The position numbers and the translations under genes are program-made. The notes beneath the pieces were generated by a model. That model searched no databases. It was not told the DNA's origin and saw nothing but the letters and a program-made list of their open reading frames with translations. Shown here one piece after another: positions 1 through 8,171 of a DNA stretch of 64,000 nucleotides; position 1 is the first letter of the stretch, and each line of letters opens with the position of its first letter. The stretch lies in NCBI GenBank assembly GCA_018372435.1, contig JAHAJA010000019.1, positions 4,212 through 68,211 on the forward strand, in the 5' to 3' direction. This DNA comes from Clostridiales bacterium (GTDB lineage Bacteria > Bacillota > Clostridia > Lachnospirales > Lachnospiraceae).

Positions 1-698
1 TGAATAAATTCTTGATGTGGATGCTTTCTTCCACCTTGAGGTGGAACGTTAGCTACCGTTCCTTCAACAATCTTTAGTAAAGCTTGTTGCACACCTTCAC
101 CTGATACATCTCGTGTAATTGAAGTATTCTCTGATTTTCTTGTTATTTTGTCTATTTCATCGATATATATAATACCGTATTCTGCTCTTTCAACATCGTA
201 ATCTGCTGCTTGAATTATTTTTAATAGTATATTCTCAACATCTTCACCCACATATCCAGCTTCTGTTAATGTAGTAGCATCTGCTATTGCAAATGGTACA
301 TTAATCAATTTGGCTAACGTCTGTGCAAGATATGTTTTACCAGAACCTGTTGGTCCTACCATAATAATATTACTTTTCTGTAGTTCTACATCTAAATCTT
401 TCTCTGCAAGCACTCTCTTATAGTGATTGTAAACAGATACTGCTAACACTTTTTTCGCTTCATTTTGACCAACTACGTATTGGTCTAAGAAATCTTTGAT
501 TTCTTCTGGTTTCAACAAATTAATACCATTCTCTTGAATTGTATCATCAAACTCTTCTTCAATAATCTCCGAACAAATCTCTATACATTCATCACAAATA
601 TATACGTTTGGGCCTGCAATTAATTTTCTTACTTGATCTTGCGTCTTATTGCAAAAAGAACATCTTAATTGTTTTCTTTCATCTGCTCGATTAGCCAT
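1..698 (-). CDS. clpX: ATP-dependent Clp protease ATP-binding subunit ClpX (partial, N-terminal part)
   Basis: AAA+ unfoldase that feeds substrates to ClpP. Reading from the ATG at 698 gives a four-Cys zinc-binding domain (CSFC ... CDEC in the first 45 residues), then a Walker A loop (GPTGSGKT) and a Walker B segment (IIYIDEIDK). These are the ClpX signatures in the right order. A good ribosome site (GGAGG) lies upstream of the ATG. About 232 codons are present; the C-terminal part, including the sensor-2 region, lies beyond position 1. It sits just downstream of clpP on the same strand, the common clostridial order. Identification is firm. Confidence 0.96.
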   Translation of the reverse strand, partial: MANRADERKQLRCSFCNKTQDQVRKLIAGPNVYICDECIEICSEIIEEEFDDTIQENGINLLKPEEIKDFLDQYVVGQNEAKKVLAVSVYNHYKRVLAEKDLDVELQKSNIIMVGPTGSGKTYLAQTLAKLINVPFAIADATTLTEAGYVGEDVENILLKIIQAADYDVERAEYGIIYIDEIDKITRKSENTSITRDVSGEGVQQALLKIVEGTVANVPPQGGRKHPHQEFI

Positions 699-732
699 GC
701 AATACACCTCCATTTTAGTAAAATTAGTAAAT

Positions 733-770
733 CCATAACGACAGATTCCAATACAAATCTGTCGTTATGG
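733..770 (-). other. Perfect 15-bp hairpin between clpP and clpX
   Basis: Left arm 733-747 and right arm 756-770 are exact inverted repeats around an 8-nt loop. No clear T-run follows on either strand, so this is not a textbook terminator. It lies in the clpP-clpX gap and could attenuate, process or stabilise the clp transcript. The structure is seen directly; the role is inferred. Confidence 0.55.
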
Positions 771-791
771 CACTAAACTACTATAACATTC

Positions 792-1376
792 CTACTGTCT
801 ACTTGTAATTATACTATCAATTAGGCCGTATTCTTTAGCTTCTTCTGCAGTCATATAATTATCACGCTCTGTATCAATTTCAATAACTTCAACTGGCTTT
901 CCAGTATTCTGAGCTAAAATATCATTTAATTTCTTCTTTGTACGTAAGATATTATCTGCAACGATTTTAATGTCAGTAGCTTGACCTCTTGCACCACCTG
1001 ATGGTTGGTGAATCATAACTTCAGCATTAGGAAGTGCGAATCTCTTTCCTTTCGCTCCACCAGCAAGAAGGAATGCTCCCATACTTGCTGCCATACCCAT
1101 ACAAATTGTAGAAACATCTGATTTAATAAACTGCATAGTATCGTAAATAGCCATACCAGCAGTTACGGAACCACCTGGGCTATTAATATACAAGCTAATA
1201 TCTTTTCCTGGATCTTCAGCTTCTAAGAATAATAATTGGGATACAATAAGACTAGCAGAAACGTCTGTTACCTCTTCTCCTAAAAATATAATTCTCTCTT
1301 TAAGAAGTCTGGAATAAATATCGTAAGATCTCTCTCCTCTACTTGTCTGCTCAATGACATAAGGTACTAAACTCAT
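792..1376 (-). CDS. clpP: ATP-dependent Clp protease proteolytic subunit ClpP
   Basis: Serine peptidase (S14) of 194 aa, the usual ClpP length; it forms the tetradecameric chamber served by ClpX. The catalytic Ser is in GMAASMGAFLL, the His in MIHQPSGG, and an Asp in the DTERDNYM region completes the triad. The start at 1376 follows an AAGGAGG ribosome site. It lies between tig (upstream) and clpX (downstream) on the same strand, forming a protein quality-control group. No signal peptide is visible, so it is cytosolic. Confidence 0.98.
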   Translation of the reverse strand: MSLVPYVIEQTSRGERSYDIYSRLLKERIIFLGEEVTDVSASLIVSQLLFLEAEDPGKDISLYINSPGGSVTAGMAIYDTMQFIKSDVSTICMGMAASMGAFLLAGGAKGKRFALPNAEVMIHQPSGGARGQATDIKIVADNILRTKKKLNDILAQNTGKPVEVIEIDTERDNYMTAEEAKEYGLIDSIITSRQ

Positions 1377-1542
1377 ACTTAATCCTCCTTATCTTTATTA
1401 TAACTATTCAGTTACCCAGCTTTTTCAAAGCTGGTGTACACAAAATGAATAAAAAGCATTCACCTTGGCACTGAACCACTCGAAAAAACAAGCTTTTTCT
1501 CGGAGTTTTCTGGGTAGTTACTTTATTACTCTTATATCGTGT

Positions 1543-1573
1543 AAATGCTGATTTCATTTCAAAATCAGCATTT
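1543..1573. other. 11-bp hairpin between tig and clpP
   Basis: Arms 1543-1553 and 1563-1573 are exact inverted repeats around a 9-nt loop. The surrounding tig-clpP gap (about 1377-1637) also holds a weaker inverted repeat near 1413-1520. No clean T-run follows, so the role is unclear; it may be a transcript processing or attenuation structure. Confidence 0.4.
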
Positions 1574-1637
1574 ATTAGAATAGTATAACTTTTAAATTCT
1601 ACTTAATATCACGACTGAATTACAGTTACTTAATAGC

Positions 1638-2924
1638 TTATGCTTCCTTTGAAGCTTCCACTACGAAGTCAACAGCTTTTTGAACAGCCATGTCCATCTT
1701 CATTTGTTCTTTTTCTCCATCGCCAAGAAGTTCTTTTAATTTTTCAACTTCCATCTTGTACATTTCAGCCATCTTTGCGATTTCTGCATCTAAATCTTCT
1801 TCAGAAACAGTGATGTTTTCAGCTTTAACGATTGCTTCAAGTACTAATCTGCTTTTGATACGTTTCTCAGCTTGTGGTCTCATTTGTTCGAATAATTTTT
1901 CTTGTGTTAAACCAGTGAAGCTGAAATATTGTTCAACTGATAAACCTTGTTGTTGTAATCTAGCAGCGAAATCTTCTGCCATTTGTCTAATTTGTGTATT
2001 AATCATTGCTTCAGGAATTTCCATAGTTGAATTTTCAATGATTGTTTCGATGATTTTATCTTCTCTTTCATTATTAGCTGCTGCTACTTTTTTCTCTAAT
2101 AAAGATGCTTTGATATCAGCTTTATATTCATCTAAAGATTCGAATTCAGATACATCTTTAGCGAAATCATCATTTAATTCTGGTAATTCTTTTGCTTTGA
2201 TTTCATTGATTTTAACTTTGAACATAGCTGGTTTTCCAGCTAATTCTGGTGCATGGTATTCAGCTGGGAAAGTTACGTTAACTTCAACTTCTTCTCCAAC
2301 TTTTTTACCTACTAATTGATCTTCGAATGTATCAATGAAAGAGTGTGAACCAAGTGTTAATGGATAAGCTTCACCTTTTCCACCTTCAAATGGAGTTCCA
2401 TCTACAAAACCTTCGAAATCGATTGTAACGATATCTTTTAATTCAGCTGCTTTATCTTCAACTGTTACAGTTCTAGCATTTTGTTCTCTAACTTTATCTA
2501 ATTCAGCTGTTAATTCTTCTTCCGTTACTTCTGTGCTAGCTTTTTCTACTGCAACACCTTTGTATTCACCTAAAGTTACTTCAGGTTTAACTGCAACTTC
2601 AGCTGTAAAGATGAATGATTTGCCTTTTTCGATTTGAACAACATCGATATCTGGTTGAGAAACAATATCTAAACCACTTTCAGCTGCTGCTTTTTCGTAA
2701 GCTGAAGGGATGATTGCATTTGCTGCATCTTCATAGAATACACCAACACCATACATTTTTTCAATGATTGCTCTTGGAGCTTTTCCTTTTCTAAATCCTT
2801 GAATAGTCATTTTTCCTCTATTCTTAAGGTATGCTTTTTGGATTGCAGCTTCGAATTCTTCAGCTGTAGCTTCAATAGTAAGCTTTACCATGTTCTTTTC
2901 CAACTTTTCAACTTGTAAACTCAT
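1638..2924 (-). CDS. tig: Trigger factor, ribosome-associated chaperone and prolyl isomerase
   Basis: Binds nascent chains at the ribosome exit tunnel. The N-terminal ribosome-binding domain carries the GFRKGKAP signature (near residues 44-51), followed by an FKBP-type PPIase domain (TIDFEGFVDGTPFEGG region) and a long helical C-terminal domain. The start at 2924 is chosen because an AGGAGG site precedes it and the protein then begins like other trigger factors. A longer open frame to 3137 exists only because a tandem repeat upstream happens to be open in frame. The result is 428 aa, normal for the family. It is upstream of clpP on the same strand. Confidence 0.97.
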   Translation of the reverse strand: MSLQVEKLEKNMVKLTIEATAEEFEAAIQKAYLKNRGKMTIQGFRKGKAPRAIIEKMYGVGVFYEDAANAIIPSAYEKAAAESGLDIVSQPDIDVVQIEKGKSFIFTAEVAVKPEVTLGEYKGVAVEKASTEVTEEELTAELDKVREQNARTVTVEDKAAELKDIVTIDFEGFVDGTPFEGGKGEAYPLTLGSHSFIDTFEDQLVGKKVGEEVEVNVTFPAEYHAPELAGKPAMFKVKINEIKAKELPELNDDFAKDVSEFESLDEYKADIKASLLEKKVAAANNEREDKIIETIIENSTMEIPEAMINTQIRQMAEDFAARLQQQGLSVEQYFSFTGLTQEKLFEQMRPQAEKRIKSRLVLEAIVKAENITVSEEDLDAEIAKMAEMYKMEVEKLKELLGDGEKEQMKMDMAVQKAVDFVVEASKEA

Positions 2925-2991
2925 TCTAAGATTTCCTCCTGTATTTAACACTTTCCTTATTAACTGCATAATCACACAGTTTTTGTGCATT

Positions 2992-3159
2992 GCAAGCAAA
3001 TGATTTTGTGCTTTGCTATCCAATAGACTACGTCTATTTTCAGTAAACAAAATCACCCTTGCAAACAAGTGATTTTGCGCATAGCTATACAATAGACTGC
3101 GTCTATTATCGGTTTTCAAATTCAACTTTGCAAGCAAGCGAATTTGTGCATTGCTATAT
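2992..3159. repeat. Imperfect 69-bp tandem repeat upstream of tig (about 2.4 copies)
   Basis: Unit 1 is 2992-3060, unit 2 is 3061-3129, and a partial third unit is 3130-3159. Units start GCAAGCAA or GCAAACAA, and the first two contain the small palindrome AATAGAC-N3-GTCTATT (a 7-bp stem). Since 69 is a multiple of three, the minus-strand frame stays open and extends the tig frame artificially. Substitutions are scattered between copies, so the array is not brand new. It lies in the tig leader; function unknown. Confidence 0.75.
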
Positions 3160-3257
3160 TATATCATATATATTTGGTAATTACAAATTAATTTTCTTAG
3201 CGAAAATTTAGTAAATTTGTCTATTATCCGTTACGTAAAGCGTTAGCTTGATGCTAA

Positions 3258-4607
3258 CTAATCTTCTTTGACATGACCCTTGTCTTTTAATATGTCAACT
3301 ACCTCATATACGTACTTTCTACATTTTTCTTCTGTCTGTGCTTCAACCATTACTCGTAGTACTTGTTCCGTACCACTTTCACGCACAAGAATTCTACCAT
3401 CATCTCCAAGTTCCCTTGTGATTTTTTCGACTGCTTTTTTAACATCTTCATCATTCTTTGCAGTTGGCTTATCAAACACTTTGACATTAACAAGTAATTG
3501 TGGGAACATCTTCACTTTACCAACTAATTCAGATAGTTTTTGCTTCTTCTCTAACATAACTTCCATTAATATAAGCGATGTAAGAATGCCATCCCCTGTA
3601 GTTGCATGTTTACTGAAGATGATATGTCCTGATTGCTCACCACCTAATGTATGACCATTGGCAACCATATTCTCATTCACATACTTATCTCCTACCGTAG
3701 TCTTTTCATAAAAAATTCCTGCTTTATCAAAAGCTTTATATAGACCAATATTAGACATAATCGTAGTTACTACTGTATTATTATTCAGTTCCCCACGTTC
3801 TTTTAGATATGTCCCACATAAGTATAGTATTAAATCACCATCAATAATATTCCCTTTATCATCCACTGCTAAACAGCGGTCTGCATCTCCATCATACGCA
3901 AAACCAATATCTAATCCATTATCTAAAACATATTTTTGTAGCACTTCAATATGCGTAGAACCACAATTATTGTTGATGTTCGTTCCATCTGGTTCATTAC
4001 TGATTGTATTTGTTTTAGCTCCAAGTGCATCAAATACTCCTTTAGCTACTGTTGTAGCGGAACCATTCGACAAATCAAGGCCTACTTTAACTCCTTTGAA
4101 AGAACGTGTAGCAAGAGACATTAGATAGCCTATATAACGATGTCTTCCTACTGAATAATCAACCGTTCTACCTATATCCACACCTGTCGCTAATGGGATA
4201 TCATCTACTTCTTTATCAATGTATTCTTCAATTAATTCTTCTACTTCTGATTCTAATTTATATCCATCAGAATTAATTATTTTTATTCCATTATCATAAT
4301 AAGGATTATGGCTAGCCGATATCATAATACCACAATCAAAATTCTCACTGCGCACTACGTATGAAACGCTAGGTGTTGGTGTTACATGTAGTAGATAGAC
4401 ATCAGCTCCACTTGCTGTTAAACCAGAAACCAATGCATATTCAAACATATAACTCGATCTTCTTGTGTCTTTTCCTATAATTACCTTAGCTTTATGTTCT
4501 CTTCCAAAATAATATCCTAAAAAACGTCCTACCTTATACGCATGCACTACTGTTAAATCAACATTAGCTTCTCCACGGAAACCATCAGTACCAAAATATT
4601 TTCCCAT
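3258..4607 (-). CDS. glmM: Phosphoglucosamine mutase
   Basis: Converts glucosamine-6-phosphate to glucosamine-1-phosphate for UDP-GlcNAc and cell-wall synthesis. Seen: N-terminal MGKYFGTDGFRGEAN, the phosphoserine loop ISASHNPY, the metal loop DGDADR, the sugar loop GGEQSGH and the C-terminal phosphate site RESGTEQ. These are the four alpha-D-phosphohexomutase domain signatures in order. From 4607 it is 449 aa, the family length. An in-frame ATG at 4661 has an AAGGAG only 2 nt away and would add 18 untypical residues; 4607 is chosen on family fit although its own ribosome site is weak. Confidence 0.95.
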   Translation of the reverse strand: MGKYFGTDGFRGEANVDLTVVHAYKVGRFLGYYFGREHKAKVIIGKDTRRSSYMFEYALVSGLTASGADVYLLHVTPTPSVSYVVRSENFDCGIMISASHNPYYDNGIKIINSDGYKLESEVEELIEEYIDKEVDDIPLATGVDIGRTVDYSVGRHRYIGYLMSLATRSFKGVKVGLDLSNGSATTVAKGVFDALGAKTNTISNEPDGTNINNNCGSTHIEVLQKYVLDNGLDIGFAYDGDADRCLAVDDKGNIIDGDLILYLCGTYLKERGELNNNTVVTTIMSNIGLYKAFDKAGIFYEKTTVGDKYVNENMVANGHTLGGEQSGHIIFSKHATTGDGILTSLILMEVMLEKKQKLSELVGKVKMFPQLLVNVKVFDKPTAKNDEDVKKAVEKITRELGDDGRILVRESGTEQVLRVMVEAQTEEKCRKYVYEVVDILKDKGHVKED

Positions 4608-4913
4608 CTTTATACCCATGCATTGTATAAAACAAATCTTACCTTGTGAATGACAGTGCATGGCTCCTTTCTCTATTTCTTTATTGCTATATTTCTTTAT
4701 TGTTAATTTCTTTTATTGCTGTATCTCTTTATTACCCTATTACTTTATTATACAACATTGTTCTTCTATTAATATATAACTCCTACTTTTATTGTATTCT
4801 AACATAATTATAAATCAAGTCAAGTATTAACATCCTCTATATGTAATGTGACCAGTATAACTCCCTTTATCTATAGTATACATACCAATCAGTATGCATA
4901 CAAAAAAACATCA

Positions 4914-5029
4914 CCAAATACGTACGATTGAGGCAATTGATCATTTCTTCTCTCATAGCACTAAGTAAAGCCGGTACATTGCTGTAGGTGCTTTCTCAAC
5001 ACAATCATAAATACATGGCGATGTTTCTT
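4914..5029 (-). ncRNA. Long imperfect hairpin ending in a T-run between the spore-protein gene and glmM
   Basis: On the minus strand the outer arms (AAACATCGCC ... GGTGATGTTT) pair around an extended imperfect stem with an inner AGCAC/GTGCT helix, and the 3' arm runs into seven Ts. The total span is about 115 nt. The end resembles an intrinsic terminator, but the arms are far longer than a simple one. It could be a large terminator, a small RNA or a palindromic repeat element. A second hairpin (TGAAGCT/AGCTTCA) lies at about 5039-5073, just after the spore-protein gene. I match it to no known riboswitch. The remaining gap, 4608-4913, shows nothing else. Confidence 0.4.
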
Positions 5030-5096
5030 TCATTATGGTGAAGCTACACCGTTATTACGCTAAAGCTTCACATTTTTCAACCAGAAAGGTTGTCGA

Positions 5097-5318
5097 TTAT
5101 TGACCAGTAGAACCTGACATAGATTCTTCTTGTTTTTTAATCATTTGACGAACCATTTCTCCACCAACAGAACCATTTTGAGCACTTGTTAAGTCTCCAT
5201 TATAACCTGCTTTTAAAGGCACTCCAAGTTCTGATGCTACTTCCATTTTGAATCTGTTCATAGCTTCTTTTGCTTGTGGTACTTCCATTCTGTTAGAACC
5301 GCTATTATTGTTTGCCAT
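5097..5318 (-). CDS. Alpha/beta-type small acid-soluble spore protein
   Basis: 73-aa DNA-binding protein that coats spore DNA. The family core is visible: a spore-protease-like site region (KMEVASELGV), then LKAGYNGDLTSAQNGSVGG and MVRQMI. A GGAGG ribosome site precedes the ATG at 5318. It is monocistronic and flanked by hairpins. Expression is expected in the forespore under sigma-G, but I cannot pick out a convincing sigma-G promoter. This gene is the main evidence that the organism sporulates. Confidence 0.95.
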   Translation of the reverse strand: MANNNSGSNRMEVPQAKEAMNRFKMEVASELGVPLKAGYNGDLTSAQNGSVGGEMVRQMIKKQEESMSGSTGQ

Positions 5319-5383
5319 TATAATGCACCTCCGTGGTTAAAATATAGGACTGATTTTTGTTAAATCGTCCGTTGGATTTGTTT

Positions 5384-5638
5384 CAGACACCGTATGTGAT
5401 GTCTGTAATATTATTGTGACCCATAATGAAAAAATTATTATGGTAAGTTATGGTTTCAGCATTCTTTTTTTTTAATTTAGACGAACTATATCAAGACGGA
5501 CTTTGAGGTCGGTACTATCATCATACGAATGATACGAACCAACCTCTATCCCAGTGTATCTATGAGGATATTCTGCTCTTGAATATTCCTGTTTTTTCAC
5601 ACTACTAGATAAGCGGCTACTAACATACGCTTATCTAG
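5384..5638 (-). other. Cluster of five stem-loops upstream of the spore-protein gene
   Basis: Seen: 5384-5405 (CAGACA/TGTCTG), 5421-5443 (CCATAAT/ATTATGG), 5505-5546, 5565-5590, and 5605-5638 (a perfect 11-bp stem, CTAGATAAGCG/CGCTTATCTAG). The 5505-5546 stem has a C-A mismatch if read from the plus strand but a U-G pair if read from the minus strand, which favours minus-strand transcription. On the plus strand the 5565-5590 stem is followed by TTTTTT, so it could act as a terminator that way. No T-box, glycine or lysine riboswitch consensus was recognised. The remainder, 5639-5868, shows only a probable symporter promoter region. Confidence 0.45.
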
Positions 5639-5868
5639 GTTTCGCTCTTGTTAAGTCATCCTTTTCAAAACGATGCATTTCGCTACTCATCTTATTGCTA
5701 GTATTACACAACTCATAAATAACTATACTAAAACCACGATAAAATCAAAGAATTTTCATTTTTTCTTATTTTTGAGGGGGAGTTGTCGCATACTTCATTT
5801 ACACTTATCATAATTGCCTTTTTTCGAACATACATTGTTATAATTCATTACATTACTGAGGAATTAAA

Positions 5869-7188
5869 ATGGATGCATTCTATCAATTTATAAAAAATAT
5901 TAATCAAGTAGTTTGGGGACTTCCTATGATTCTTCTGCTCCTTGGAACTCATGCTTTCTATACTATTAAGTTGCGTTTTGTTCAAAGGTTTACCTTCCTT
6001 GGTATTCGCTTATCATTCAAAAAAGATGACGTGGGAGAAGGCGATGTTAGTAGCTTCGCCTCACTTGCGACAATCTTAGCTGCAACATTAGGTACTGGAA
6101 ATATAATTGGTATATCAACAGCCGTTGCTTTAGGTGGACCAGGTGCGATCTTTTGGTGTTGGATTACTGGAATATTCGGAATGGCCACTTCTTATGCCGA
6201 ATGTTATCTCAGTATAAAATTCCGTAAAAAAACATCAAACGGTAACTATGTTGGTGGCCCTATGTATGTACTTGAACAAGGCCTTCATTCTAAAAGCCTT
6301 GCCATAATCTTTAGTTTATGCACTTTAGCAGCTTCTTTTGGTGTGGGTTGTACCACCCAAGCCAATTCAATAACCACCACAACTTCAGCAACCTGGAACC
6401 TGTCGCCATCTACTGTTGGGTTTATAACAGCAATTGTATGCGGACTGGTTATTGTCGGTGGTGTTAAATCCATCTCCACTGTATGTACCAGGCTTGTACC
6501 TGCAATGGGCCTTTTTTATATAATTAGTTGTTTCATTATCTTAATAATTAATCGTAGTTTTTTACTACAGGCAATTAGGCTTATTGTGTCCTCGGCCTTT
6601 ACTTCCCATGCAGCAACAGGTGGTTTCATCGGTAGTACAATTATTATAGCTGCAAGACAAGGCGTAGCCAAAGGTCTGTTCACCAATGAAGCAGGATTAG
6701 GCTCTGCTGCCATTGCTGCGGCAAGTGCCAAGACAGAAGATCCAAGCCGCCAAGCTCTTGTATCTATGACCGCAACTTTTTGGGATACTGTCGTAATGTG
6801 TGCAATTACTGGTTTAGTTATTGTTAGTAATGTATTACATTTTCCAAACTCCACAGCAGGACTTAGTAATGCCGAACTAACAACTGCTGCATTCGCTGTC
6901 ATTCCTTTTGGAAAAGTCCTTTTAAGTTTTTCACTCATAGCATTCGCAATTGCAACACTCATTGGTTGGTCATTCTTTGGTGAGAGTGCAGCTTATTACC
7001 TCTTTGGTGATAAAGGTATACAAATCTATAAGATATTCTATATTGTAATGATATACATCGGAGCAGTACTTTCCCTTGATTTGGTCTGGGAATTGTCTGA
7101 TTTAGTGAATGCCATCATGGCTTTACCTAACTTAATAGCACTCCTTCTTCTATATAAATTAGTACCAAAATATTCTAAGAAGACTTAA
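5869..7188 (+). CDS. Sodium:alanine (AGCS family) symporter
   Basis: Integral membrane Na+-coupled amino-acid transporter of 439 aa with about ten hydrophobic segments. The family signature is clear: LGTGNIIGISTAVALGGPGA near residues 72-91, plus NEAGLGSAAIAAA near residue 275. The ATG at 5869 follows a GAGGAATTAAA ribosome site. It is transcribed alone on the plus strand and converges with the DJ-1 gene; the stop codons overlap at 7185-7188. Alanine or glycine is the likely substrate. Confidence 0.93.
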   Translation: MDAFYQFIKNINQVVWGLPMILLLLGTHAFYTIKLRFVQRFTFLGIRLSFKKDDVGEGDVSSFASLATILAATLGTGNIIGISTAVALGGPGAIFWCWITGIFGMATSYAECYLSIKFRKKTSNGNYVGGPMYVLEQGLHSKSLAIIFSLCTLAASFGVGCTTQANSITTTTSATWNLSPSTVGFITAIVCGLVIVGGVKSISTVCTRLVPAMGLFYIISCFIILIINRSFLLQAIRLIVSSAFTSHAATGGFIGSTIIIAARQGVAKGLFTNEAGLGSAAIAAASAKTEDPSRQALVSMTATFWDTVVMCAITGLVIVSNVLHFPNSTAGLSNAELTTAAFAVIPFGKVLLSFSLIAFAIATLIGWSFFGESAAYYLFGDKGIQIYKIFYIVMIYIGAVLSLDLVWELSDLVNAIMALPNLIALLLLYKLVPKYSKKT

Positions 7189-7730
7189 ATTACAATTGAC
7201 TTAGCAATGCTATCAGCTAATTCTTTGCTCTCTAATCTTTCAACGATTGCTAATGCGAATTCTACAGCTGATCCCATTGATCTTCCAGTAACGATATTAC
7301 CATCAATAACAGCTCCTGCATCAACAATTGTAGCACCACGTAATTTATCTTCATAACCTGGATAACAAACAGCATTTTTACCATCTAATAATCCTAGGGT
7401 ACCTAGAATACTTGGAGCAGCACAAATTGCAGCGATACATTTACCATTATCATTGAATTTTTTAATTAATTTTTGTAATGGTTTACTCTCTGCAAGGCGT
7501 GATGTTCCTGGCATACCACCTGGTAGTACAAGCATATCAATTGCTTCATAGTTTATGTCATCGAAAAATCTTTCTGTTACAACTGCAATTTTATGCGCAC
7601 CATATACTTCTTTAATTCCCTTCATCGAAACTAAAGTGACTTCCATCTTCGCTCTTCTTAATACATCTACAACAGTTAATGCTTCAATCTCTTCAAAGCC
7701 ATCTGCAAAAAAAATAGCAACTTTTTTCAT
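7185..7730 (-). CDS. DJ-1/PfpI family protein (ThiJ-like)
   Basis: Small cytosolic protein of 181 aa with the flavodoxin-like DJ-1 fold. The conserved Glu is in DGFEEIEAL, and the nucleophile-elbow Cys is in AAICAAPSILG. Family members act as deglycases, chaperones or amidases; the specific role here is unknown. Start choice: the ATG at 7730 has GGAGG at good spacing. The upstream in-frame ATG (7745) overlaps that ribosome site and is probably not used. Confidence 0.9.
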   Translation of the reverse strand: MKKVAIFFADGFEEIEALTVVDVLRRAKMEVTLVSMKGIKEVYGAHKIAVVTERFFDDINYEAIDMLVLPGGMPGTSRLAESKPLQKLIKKFNDNGKCIAAICAAPSILGTLGLLDGKNAVCYPGYEDKLRGATIVDAGAVIDGNIVTGRSMGSAVEFALAIVERLESKELADSIAKSIVI

Positions 7731-8171
7731 GTAAATTTCCTCCATAAATTCCTAATAAATAATATTATCAAATAATTATCTATAATAACATAATTTTTAT
7801 TATAATGGAACAAATTAAAACCAAAAAATAATGTTTCTATCTTCATTTATCATCTAATTACTCTATAGATTCCTTTAACTTCCTTACAAAAATTAGTGCA
7901 ACAACTAGAAATACATATCTTTTTTCATCTTCCACTTAAGAATAATAGTTATTTTCATATTAATATAATCATAATGCATTTTTCCATTTTTCGTCTAGAT
8001 TTCTATATAAGATTAATGTATAATATTTTGGTTAATGTTTTAAACACACTTCAAATAGGATATCGTATATTCTATTCACATATAAAGCAATACTACAGGA
8101 ACATTAACGATTTTTTGAATCGTGAAACTAAATAACTAATTTATACACTTTACGTAAAAGGAGGAACAATT
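7731..8171 (+). other. Intergenic region and leader upstream of pyrG
   Basis: About 440 bp of very AT-rich DNA. An open frame at 7896-8135 is rich in I, N, F and Y, has no ribosome site and is probably not a gene. Several TATAAT-like -10 boxes (near 7801 and 8019) are visible, but none has a convincing -35. The pyrG promoter should lie here. No riboswitch was recognised. Confidence 0.35.

Noticed and set aside
1690..2319. 209-codon plus-strand frame opposite tig
   Set aside because: Ser/Ile/Cys-rich antisense shadow of trigger factor without a ribosome site or family motifs.
5319..5868. Possible glycine riboswitch or T-box ahead of the amino-acid symporter
   Set aside because: Neither the glycine aptamer core nor the T-box TGGNACCGCG sequence is present; only unassigned stem-loops are seen.
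7896..8135. 79-codon plus-strand frame upstream of pyrG
   Set aside because: Composition is typical of AT-rich non-coding DNA (I, N, F, Y) and no ribosome site precedes it.
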